12,414 bases of DNA from Fimenecus sp964457415 (GTDB lineage: Bacteria > Bacillota > Clostridia > Oscillospirales > Acutalibacteraceae). This document shows positions 5,883 to 11,767 of this stretch, piece after piece; within the stretch, counting starts at the first letter, position 1; each line of letters starts with the position of its first letter. A program made the translations under genes and the position numbers. Under the pieces are notes generated by a model that did not search any database, was not told the origin of the DNA, and worked only from the letters and a program-made list of their open reading frames with translations. The stretch spans positions 1-12,414 of the forward strand of contig CAYWFB010000049.1 in NCBI GenBank assembly GCA_964457415.1, read 5' to 3'.

Positions 5883-6365
5883 TTAAATGTAGCTCTTTAC
5901 TGTTTGCCATTCGCCAATTAATCTGTCAATCCCCCACCCTGCGTTTGCCGGCGAAGTTGACGGAAGGCAGATTGCATCTCTTTTTATAATGTCACGAATG
6001 TACTTATTATAATATTTTTCGGCAGTTTTGCCGTTGACGAAGATTTGTTTTATATCTGCATTATCAAGAATTTCGGTTATGTTATTGGCAACAACATTTT
6101 TAATTGAACTGTCAGAACTGCCCGTAATATCGCAAGACGCAATAACATCCCATAAGGCAATATGCTTTGCGTGCAGAAAGTCGCTCTTTTCCTCAATGGT
6201 TACAGGTGTATCAGTACCCATAACGGCAGAAATAACCTTCCAAAATCTGTTCTGCGGATGACCGTAGAAAAACATCTGCTCACGGGATTTAACAGATGGA
6301 AAGCTGCCAAGAATAAGCACTTTTGAGTTTTTATCATATAAAGGTGGAAAAGGATGTTGTGGCAT
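5883..6365 (-). CDS. DNA-deoxyinosine (hypoxanthine) glycosylase-like protein, UDG superfamily
   Basis: The 160-aa product resembles family 6 of the uracil-DNA glycosylase superfamily (TIGR04274), which removes hypoxanthine, the product of adenine deamination, to start base excision repair. The N-terminal motif ILGSFPSVKSREQ (about 18-30) is followed by FFYGHPQNRFWKV (about 32-44), the family hallmark, and LWDVIASCD (about 71-79). The C-terminal LPSTSPANAG (134-143) contains the Ser-Pro-Ala-Asn loop. ATG 6365 has AAGGGGA at good spacing. The gene sits between the methyltransferase (29-bp gap) and the GrpB gene. Activity on other deaminated bases cannot be excluded. Confidence 0.85.
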   Translation of the reverse strand: MPQHPFPPLYDKNSKVLILGSFPSVKSREQMFFYGHPQNRFWKVISAVMGTDTPVTIEEKSDFLHAKHIALWDVIASCDITGSSDSSIKNVVANNITEILDNADIKQIFVNGKTAEKYYNKYIRDIIKRDAICLPSTSPANAGWGIDRLIGEWQTVKSYI

Positions 6366-6394
6366 TTAGAAATTCCCCTTATGTTTCGTCGTAA

Positions 6395-7153
6395 TTATTT
6401 TATAGCAAGTGTAGCAAAATACTGCGGATAATATTTACCTATTTCGTTTCCGCCTTCTCTGTCACGGTCTTCATATAAATCTTTTAGTATAAAACCTGCT
6501 TTCAACTGACCGCCGATTTGTTCATCTAATGTATGGCTGAATTGTACTCCGTCACCGTTTGCAATCATTGCATCAAGTTTTTCTTGCGGCATTTTAAGAG
6601 GATTGAACGGCAGAGGATTAACCACTTTCAAAGGCTCGTCCTCTTCAAACAAATAGTTAATTCCGTTATCCATGCCCGCAAGCAACCTACCGCCCTTTTT
6701 AAGTACACGGTAACACTCGTTCCAAATATGATAAACATTCTCGACATAACTGTTGGAAACAGGATGAAAAATCATATCAAAACTTTCATCTTCAAATGGA
6801 AAAGTTTTTGACATATCACCTTTGATAATATCAACATTGTATCCTTCTCTTTCAGCCACCATTCTATCTGCTTCAAGTTGCTTGTCAGAATAATCAAACA
6901 CAGTACAATCTGCACCAAGCTTTGAGAATACAGGTATCTGCTGACCGCCACCGCTTGCAAGTCCCAATATTTTTTTGCCTTTCAATTCACCAAACCACTC
7001 GTGGGGAACGGTAATGCAAGGTGTAAGATAAACTGCAAAATTATCCGCAGTAGTTTTTTCGTATTCTTCGTGGTTTATGAGTAATGACCATTCACAGCCG
7101 TCTTCTGCCCACGAATCCCAAGTTTCTGAATTTATTTTAGTATAATCAATCAT
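6395..7153 (-). CDS. Class I SAM-dependent methyltransferase
   Basis: The 252-aa protein has a Methyltransf_11-type Rossmann fold. Motif I is KILGLASGGGQQIPVFS (about 61-77), with the Gly-rich SAM loop. Motif II ends in the acidic pair VFDYSD (D87), for the ribose hydroxyls. The GDMSKTFPFEDESFDMIFHP stretch (about 112-131) is the usual post-I/motif III region, and VLKKGGRLLAGMDN is motif IV. The N-terminal stretch TWDSWAEDGCEWS is typical of small-molecule methyltransferases, but the substrate is unknown. ATG 7153 follows GAGGTG at 7-nt spacing, 6 bp after the stop of the kinase-like gene, so translation is probably coupled. Confidence 0.88.
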   Translation of the reverse strand: MIDYTKINSETWDSWAEDGCEWSLLINHEEYEKTTADNFAVYLTPCITVPHEWFGELKGKKILGLASGGGQQIPVFSKLGADCTVFDYSDKQLEADRMVAEREGYNVDIIKGDMSKTFPFEDESFDMIFHPVSNSYVENVYHIWNECYRVLKKGGRLLAGMDNGINYLFEEDEPLKVVNPLPFNPLKMPQEKLDAMIANGDGVQFSHTLDEQIGGQLKAGFILKDLYEDRDREGGNEIGKYYPQYFATLAIK

Positions 7154-7159
7154 TTAGTT

Positions 7160-7651
7160 TCACCTCATTTTATTTATATAATCGTCTGTTTCTTCTCTTG
7201 ACTTAAATATTACCACTTGTTTTTCAGATTTGTACTTATCAATCAATTCATAAATATAAGGTAATGTATCATTTGGGAATTCTTCTATAAACTGCTTAAA
7301 TTCAGGGTCTAATTTTGTCTCTATCCAAGGTAAATCATATCGACCTTTTCCGATTCTCTCTGTTGCACCTTGTAAGCAAACTTCTGTTGGCAAATCAAAG
7401 AGAAATACAGTATCACATTCCTTGAGCCGTGTTTCTATCGTTCTTTTGTAATTACCATCAATTATCCATTTATCTTGATTAAATATTTCGCTAATTCTTT
7501 CGTCAAATTCTTCTCTTGAAATGTGAGCTTTGTCAGGTTTGTGCCATATAGCATCAAGATAATACAACGGTAATCCTGTACATTTATTCAGTTTTTCTGC
7601 AAAAGTTGTTTTACCGGAACCGGGACAACCTATTATGATGACTTTTTTCAT
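7160..7651 (-). CDS. P-loop kinase of the FlaR-like 'topology modulation' family
   Basis: This 163-aa P-loop protein has Walker A GCPGSGKT (8-15) and resembles small adenylate-kinase-like proteins annotated as DNA topology modulation/FlaR. Family features include LPLYYLDAIWHKPD (about 27-40), SREEFDERISEI (about 45-56), the strand KWIIDGNY (about 61-68), and DTVFLFDLPTEVCLQGATERI (about 80-100), followed by DLPW. True substrates are not established for most members; the fold suggests phosphate transfer to a small molecule. ATG 7651 overlaps the stop of the acetyltransferase gene in an ATGA arrangement and has AGAGGAA upstream. Confidence 0.85.
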   Translation of the reverse strand: MKKVIIIGCPGSGKTTFAEKLNKCTGLPLYYLDAIWHKPDKAHISREEFDERISEIFNQDKWIIDGNYKRTIETRLKECDTVFLFDLPTEVCLQGATERIGKGRYDLPWIETKLDPEFKQFIEEFPNDTLPYIYELIDKYKSEKQVVIFKSREETDDYINKMR

Positions 7652-8133
7652 TGTTGTTCCTCTGTATGTTTTTCGTATATATACAAATTATTTTCAGGTG
7701 ATTGCACACCGCTATTTTTAAAGCCAAGTGATTGCCAAAACGGTTCGCCAGTAACGGGGTCTGCGGTAAGCCAAATATCTGTAACATCATTAGATACAAA
7801 CAGATTTTCAAGTCTTTGATACATTGCTTTGCCGTAGCCGTTTCTTCGGTATTCGGGCTTAACATAAAACTCCATTACATAGCCCCAATCGGCGCGGACA
7901 TACCCCATATCACCATTACGGTCGATTTTACCGTATAAAAAACCGATTAGAACATTGTTATCATAACACAATTCAACAAATCTGTCTTTATTTTCAGACA
8001 ATTTAACAATGCTTTTTGCAAAGTTTATAAGAGTTTTTTCAGGTGTGTTTCTGCCTGCATTTTTATCAAGTTCTTTGCAATACGGCAACATTATTTCACA
8101 AAAAAAATTTTTCGTGTTCTTTACTGTTTTCAA
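7648..8133 (-). CDS. GNAT-family N-acetyltransferase with an N-terminal frameshift
   Basis: GNAT proteins transfer acetyl groups from acetyl-CoA to amines. The core motif A is plain: VMEFYVKPEYRRNGYGKAMYQRL (about 86-108), with the RRNGYGKA acetyl-CoA loop. FWQSLGFKNSG (about 128-138) is the usual C-terminal motif B region. As written, the frame begins at a TTG without a ribosome binding site, and its first 11 residues look like out-of-frame sequence. A better start lies at ATG 8158, behind GAGG (8170-8167), but that frame hits a stop after a T8 run. Losing one T would give one continuous 169-aa protein. The gene is therefore either broken, rescued by slippage, or affected by a sequencing error. 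An internal ATG at 8091 is another possible start. It is the first gene after the leader. Confidence 0.75.
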   Translation of the reverse strand: MKTVKNTKNFFCEIMLPYCKELDKNAGRNTPEKTLINFAKSIVKLSENKDRFVELCYDNNVLIGFLYGKIDRNGDMGYVRADWGYVMEFYVKPEYRRNGYGKAMYQRLENLFVSNDVTDIWLTADPVTGEPFWQSLGFKNSGVQSPENNLYIYEKHTEEQQ

Positions 8134-8158
8134 GTTTAATAAATTTTAAATCATTCAT
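8096..8158 (-). pseudogene. Out-of-frame true N-terminus of the GNAT gene
   Basis: ATG 8158 has GAGG 8 nt upstream and encodes MNDLKFIKLENSKEHEKFF, then Leu and TGA at 8098-8096. In the next frame the same DNA continues as CEIMLPYCKEL. The shift occurs at A8 on the + strand (8100-8107), which is T8 in the gene. The peptide looks like a normal GNAT first strand, so this is the natural start. Confidence 0.65.
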
Positions 8159-8176
8159 TTTAAATACCTCATAAAT

Positions 8177-8208
8177 AAAAATTGCTCCTGACCGTGAAAT
8201 CAGAAGCA
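8177..8208 (-). terminator. Intrinsic terminator in the operon leader (attenuator)
   Basis: On the - strand TGCTTCTGA (8208-8200) pairs with TCAGGAGCA (8191-8183), with one U-G pair and an 8-nt loop. ATTTTTATTTAT follows. The hairpin lies after the promoter and leader ORF but before the GNAT ribosome binding site. Transcription from 8348 must therefore pass it. It may also end transcripts from the upstream radA operon. Confidence 0.75.
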
Positions 8209-8231
8209 TTTCAAAATTCCGTTAAAATGAT

Positions 8232-8288
8232 TTAAAAATTGACGGACAAAATTACATACTGATTTCTTAAATAAAACTTTCTTGTCAT
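8232..8288 (-). CDS. 18-residue leader peptide
   Basis: The frame reads MTRKFYLRNQYVILSVNF and stops with TAA. AGGTGG (8299-8294) stands 5 nt before the ATG, an excellent ribosome binding site. The start codon and half of that site lie in one arm (8287-8295) of a 9-bp inverted repeat, GGACAAAAT/ATTTTGTCC; the other arm is 8244-8252, near the end of the ORF. The codons for RNQ contain GAAATCAG, complementary to CTGATTTC in the upstream arm and loop of the terminator (8203-8196). This is the architecture of a translation-dependent attenuator. The peptide family was not recognised. Confidence 0.6.
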   Translation of the reverse strand: MTRKFYLRNQYVILSVNF

Positions 8289-8319
8289 TTTGTCCACCTG
8301 CCTTTCATAATACTTGACT

Positions 8320-8348
8320 ATTTTAACAACAGACAATTATTTTGTCAA
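8320..8348 (-). promoter_or_regulatory. Near-consensus promoter of the accessory operon
   Basis: On the - strand TTGACA (8348-8343) and TAAAAT (8325-8320) are exactly 17 bp apart. Transcription would start near 8313, giving a leader of about 155 nt to the GNAT start codon. It lies directly after the stop codon of the 87-aa gene. Confidence 0.8.
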
Positions 8349-8353
8349 CATAA

Positions 8354-8617
8354 TTATTCAAAATATGGGTCAATATCAAATTCCGATTTTATATAAACAG
8401 AATTGAGATAATAACTGTTATGAACACTTAGTTGTTGTCCATTAAGTTGATATACCTGAATTTTACTATCATCAACATCGTGCAAAAATTCAACTTTTAT
8501 TAAATTTGGAATGAATTTTTCTAATGCTTTACATTGTTTCCAAAAGATTTCTTCATCAGCGATGTTGCAAATAATATATTCAAACACATAATTTGCATTA
8601 AATTTATATTCACTCAT
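8354..8617 (-). CDS. Hypothetical 87-aa protein
   Basis: A small, acidic and aromatic-rich protein with no signal peptide or membrane segment. It contains YVFEYIICNIADEEIFW near the N-terminus, and later alternating strands (KVEFLHDVDDSKIQVYQL), so a small alpha/beta fold is likely. ATG 8617 is preceded by GGGAAG. It follows the small one-helix gene by 6 bp and is the last gene before a new promoter. No family was recognised. A small immunity-like or accessory protein would be a guess. Confidence 0.6.
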   Translation of the reverse strand: MSEYKFNANYVFEYIICNIADEEIFWKQCKALEKFIPNLIKVEFLHDVDDSKIQVYQLNGQQLSVHNSYYLNSVYIKSEFDIDPYFE

Positions 8618-8623
8618 ACAAAA

Positions 8624-8812
8624 CTACTTCCCAATCTTCTTCGCTACAAAATCTATTCCCTTTTCTGCGGTTTTGGCGAGCTTTTCGGGTGAAGCTTTTT
8701 TCTTTGCTTTCAAGGGTTGTCCGTATTTTTTAGTCATTTTGCCTGCTTGTGACAAAACTATTCCCATTGTTGCTGCCGCGCCCAAATATGCAATAAAATA
8801 TCCTTTTTTCAT
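8624..8812 (-). CDS. Small single-helix protein with a Lys-rich tail
   Basis: The 62-aa product begins MKKGYFIAYLGAAATMGIVL, a hydrophobic segment that could be a membrane anchor or YtxH-like helix. A basic Lys/Ala-rich tail (KAKKKASPEKLAKTAEKG) follows and the protein ends FVAKKIGK. ATG 8812 with GGTGA upstream is preferred over a GTG at 8821. It starts right after the stop of the 251-aa gene, so translation is probably coupled. The overall shape resembles small YtxH/DUF-type envelope proteins of Firmicutes. The function is unknown. Confidence 0.6.
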   Translation of the reverse strand: MKKGYFIAYLGAAATMGIVLSQAGKMTKKYGQPLKAKKKASPEKLAKTAEKGIDFVAKKIGK

Positions 8813-8813
8813 T

Positions 8814-9569
8814 TTAATCACCGTCTTTTTCAGTAATCGGTATAATACTTCCTATATCTGTTAAGGGTTTACCTTTAATATCAATATAGTTTATACCGTT
8901 ATCATATAAGAAATTTATAATTTTGTCAAAGTCTGTATGAGTTGATAAATCGCCATTAAAAAGCAATAAATCTTTGTCAATCAGACCACAACAACCGCCG
9001 ATAAAGCCATAATCGTATTTTTCAATGTGTACGCTTCCCTTTTCTACAATTAATGACTTGATATTGTCATACTGTGAAACCGCGTTATAGATTGAAATAT
9101 CGTCAGTTATGACGATGTTGTGTTTAATAATACATACCGAGCATTTTGAATAGCCTTGTTTAACATCAATAATCTGTTTTTGTGGCAATTCTTCAAGTAT
9201 TTCTTGGGGTAAAATTGATTTATTACAGATTATATAGTCACCGATATCCGCAAAATTCAGCAAACAATCGTTTGGATATGGGGATTTTATATTATCTATT
9301 GTTTTAATTATTCCGCCCGATTGTTCAATAAAACCAATTAATTCTTTTTGACGATAATCAGCTAAAAATGTAGTATTACCGATATAATTTGCCAATATAT
9401 CAGCGTGACGGCTTACAGGAGCGTCTAAAAGCTCGTTTTGTGTTGGTTTCACAACTTTTACCGCCAATTTATCAAAAAGGCTTTTAATGGCATTATCGTC
9501 ACAATGTGCAAAAACTGTTGTCACTTTATTCTGTGGAAGATTAGGATTCTTTAAAAATCGCTCTTTCAA
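8814..9569 (-). CDS. Probable GME-fold (pentein-like, DUF6873) protein
   Basis: This 251-aa protein is probably a member of the uncharacterised DUF6873 group of the guanidino-modifying-enzyme fold. SVSRHADILANYIG would be the substrate-binding His region (PVSRHAD with H55). GYSKCSVCII followed by NIVITDDISIYNAV is the typical inner repeat, and KYDYGFIGGCCGLI (about 184-197) carries the Gly-rich turn with Cys near the end. The repeats of a short strand followed by a DD or Asp suggest the pseudo-symmetric barrel. It starts with TTG overlapping the radA stop by 4 bp (TTGA). No substrate can be named. The family call is from memory of motifs. Confidence 0.6.
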   Translation of the reverse strand: MKERFLKNPNLPQNKVTTVFAHCDDNAIKSLFDKLAVKVVKPTQNELLDAPVSRHADILANYIGNTTFLADYRQKELIGFIEQSGGIIKTIDNIKSPYPNDCLLNFADIGDYIICNKSILPQEILEELPQKQIIDVKQGYSKCSVCIIKHNIVITDDISIYNAVSQYDNIKSLIVEKGSVHIEKYDYGFIGGCCGLIDKDLLLFNGDLSTHTDFDKIINFLYDNGINYIDIKGKPLTDIGSIIPITEKDGD

Positions 9570-10942
9570 TTCATAATCGCCTCAAATGCTTGTCTGATAT
9601 TTTTTGCGGGAACAATTTCAATCTCTTTGAAAAGATATTTAGGCAGTTTTGAATAGTTATGGTAAGGAATAATACATTTTTTAAAGCCAAGCTTTGCCGC
9701 CTCTTTAATTCTCTGCTCACAGCAATTTACAGAGCGTATCTCCCCTGCCAAGCCGATTTCACCAAATGCAAGTGTCTTTTCGGGAACAACAGCATCCTTA
9801 AGACTTGAAACAATAGCAAGTGCGATTGACAAATCCGCTGCAGTTTCGTCAATACGAAGTCCGCCGATTACGTTTGTATAACAATCCATATTGCCGAGGA
9901 AATATCCGCAACGCTTTTCAAGCACCGCAATAAGCATTGCCATACGGCCGTAATCAATACCCGTAGCCATTCTGCGAGGATTACCAAATCCACTTGGTGT
10001 AACAAGGCTCTGAACCTCTGCGAGAATAGGTCTGGAGCCCTCCATAAGGCACGCAACGCAGGTTCCCGATACATTTCTCGGCTTACCCGAAATGAGCATC
10101 ATAGAGGGATTCTCAACCTCACAAAGTCCATTGTCAAGCATTTCAAATACGCCGATTTCATTGGTTGAACCGTAACGGTTTTTAACTGCTCTTAAAATTC
10201 GGTAAGATGTGTTTCTGTCGCCCTCAAAATAAAGAACGCAGTCAACAATATGCTCAAGGACTTTTGGCCCTGCAATATTGCCATCCTTGTTGACGTGACC
10301 TACAAGGAAAATTGGGATATTTGAAGCCTTGGCCGTTCTTGTGAAAAGATTTGTCGATTCACGCACCTGTGTAACACTTCCGGGCGAAGAATTCAATTCA
10401 TTGATTTCCATAGTCTGAATTGAGTCAACAATTACCACATCGGGTTTTTCACTTAAAATGTATTCACAGATATATTGTGCGTCAGTTTCACAAAGAATTG
10501 AGAGATTTTCTGTAGCAACATTGAGTCTTGAAGCGCGAAGCTTGATTTGATGTGCAGATTCCTCACCGGACACATAAAGAATTTTCAAGCCTTCACCTAA
10601 ATATTCGCAAATCTGCAAGAGAATTGTTGATTTACCAATGCCAGGGTCACCGCTCAAAAGCACAATTGAGCCCTTAACAAGACCGCCACCAAGAACTCTG
10701 TTAAGCTCGGTAAGACCTGTATTATATCTGTGGCTTGTATCAGCTTTAATCTCCGCCAAAGGATACGCCTTTGCACGATTAGAGCCTAAAAGTGAGTTCT
10801 TTTTTGCAGTCTCTTTTACAACTGTCTTTATTTCCTCATTCAAAGTATTCCATTCATTGCAGTTTGGGCACTGACCAAGCCAACGTGGTGTTTCATAACC
10901 ACATTCACTGCAGATATATACTGATTTAGACTTCTGTGCCAT
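9566..10942 (-). CDS. radA: DNA repair protein RadA (Sms)
   Basis: RadA is a RecA-like hexameric helicase that promotes branch migration in recombinational repair. The 458-aa length fits. The N-terminal C4 zinc finger is C11, C14, C25 and C28 (CSECGYETPRWLGQCPNC). Walker A is GDPGIGKST (98-106) and Walker B is VVIVDS (169-174). The RadA-specific KNRYG motif is at 254-258, followed by the Lon-like C-terminal domain, with GLRIDETAADLSIALAI and a GEIGLAGEIR stretch. ATG 10942 follows GGAGGT at good spacing. Its start overlaps the end of the amidase gene by 17 bp and its stop overlaps the next gene by 4 bp, which indicates an operon. Nothing looks truncated. Confidence 0.97.
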   Translation of the reverse strand: MAQKSKSVYICSECGYETPRWLGQCPNCNEWNTLNEEIKTVVKETAKKNSLLGSNRAKAYPLAEIKADTSHRYNTGLTELNRVLGGGLVKGSIVLLSGDPGIGKSTILLQICEYLGEGLKILYVSGEESAHQIKLRASRLNVATENLSILCETDAQYICEYILSEKPDVVIVDSIQTMEINELNSSPGSVTQVRESTNLFTRTAKASNIPIFLVGHVNKDGNIAGPKVLEHIVDCVLYFEGDRNTSYRILRAVKNRYGSTNEIGVFEMLDNGLCEVENPSMMLISGKPRNVSGTCVACLMEGSRPILAEVQSLVTPSGFGNPRRMATGIDYGRMAMLIAVLEKRCGYFLGNMDCYTNVIGGLRIDETAADLSIALAIVSSLKDAVVPEKTLAFGEIGLAGEIRSVNCCEQRIKEAAKLGFKKCIIPYHNYSKLPKYLFKEIEIVPAKNIRQAFEAIMN

Positions 10943-11642
10943 TTGTAACCTCCGAAATACAATAATTTAAAATTCCTGATGATATAGAAAAAGCCATTTG
11001 AGACTGATATTCTTCTGTTTTTAACTGTGATAACTCATTGGGATTGGAAATAAAACCGCATTCCACCATAACTGCAGGCTTTGTTGCGTTATACAAAACA
11101 TAAATGCTTGTGCCCGATTCCTTAATAAGACGCTTATTATCAGGCTGAATTTTAGTTGCGATTGATGTCTGAATAAACTGTGCAAGTGTTTTACTATCTT
11201 CATCGTTGGGTGAATAAAAGGTCTGTGCACCCCAAATTCTGCTATCTTCATATTTATTTTGATGTATACTTACATATAAGCAATTTTCATACTCCTCCAT
11301 AATTGCGGTGCGATTTCGAATATCACTTACTTTTTGCTCTCTTATTGTGTTGGCACCCTCGTTATGTATCGAAATATCACCGGTTCGCACCATTCTTGTT
11401 TCATAACCCATTGCTGTAAGAATATGGTTTAGTTTAAAAGCAATTTCAAGATTTATATCCTTTTCATTTGTACCATCGACACCTACTGCTCCGCCGTCTT
11501 CACCGCCGTGACCTGCATCAATAATTATCACGGGAAATTCATTTTCAATAAGTTGTGAGGAAGATGCTATTTTAGCCTCTTGTAATATAAGTACTGAAAC
11601 TACAAGGAAAATTGAAAAAAATATAAATAACGCTTTTTTCAT
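10926..11642 (-). CDS. N-acetylmuramoyl-L-alanine amidase (Amidase_3, CwlD-like)
   Basis: The enzyme cleaves the amide between MurNAc and the peptide in peptidoglycan. The 238-aa product has an N-terminal hydrophobic anchor or uncleaved signal (about 3-21), then an Amidase_3 domain. The zinc ligands are H45 (DAGHGGEDGG), E60 (NEKDINLEIA) and H127 (SIHQNKY), and the catalytic Glu is E194 (VECGFISN). Size and lack of binding repeats resemble CwlD, which makes muramic lactam in the spore cortex. ATG 11642 is preferred because GGGTGA lies 5 nt upstream; an in-frame ATG at 11654 lacks a binding site. It overlaps radA. A promoter is visible at 11683-11711. Confidence 0.9.
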   Translation of the reverse strand: MKKALFIFFSIFLVVSVLILQEAKIASSSQLIENEFPVIIIDAGHGGEDGGAVGVDGTNEKDINLEIAFKLNHILTAMGYETRMVRTGDISIHNEGANTIREQKVSDIRNRTAIMEEYENCLYVSIHQNKYEDSRIWGAQTFYSPNDEDSKTLAQFIQTSIATKIQPDNKRLIKESGTSIYVLYNATKPAVMVECGFISNPNELSQLKTEEYQSQMAFSISSGILNYCISEVTNGTEV

Positions 11643-11682
11643 AAAATCACCCATAAATTATATGGCGGATTTATATATTATA

Positions 11683-11711
11683 ATTCTACAATATAAAAAA
11701 AGATTTTACAA
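11683..11711 (-). promoter_or_regulatory. Promoter for the amidase-radA operon
   Basis: On the - strand TTGTAA (11711-11706) and TAGAAT (11688-11683) are separated by 17 bp, about 40 bp upstream of the amidase ATG at 11642. The -35 overlaps the end of the tsf terminator region. Confidence 0.6.
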
Positions 11712-11713
11712 GC

Positions 11714-11752
11714 AAAAAAATAAAGCGCACAGTCTAAACTGTACGCTTTATT
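11714..11752 (-). terminator. Intrinsic terminator of tsf
   Basis: On the - strand ATAAAGCGTACAG (11751-11739) pairs with CTGTGCGCTTTAT (11732-11720), with one U-G pair and a TTTAGA loop. The T-run TTTTTTT follows, partly shared with the foot of the stem. Confidence 0.9.
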
Positions 11753-11767
11753 GGACTTTTAAAGAAA

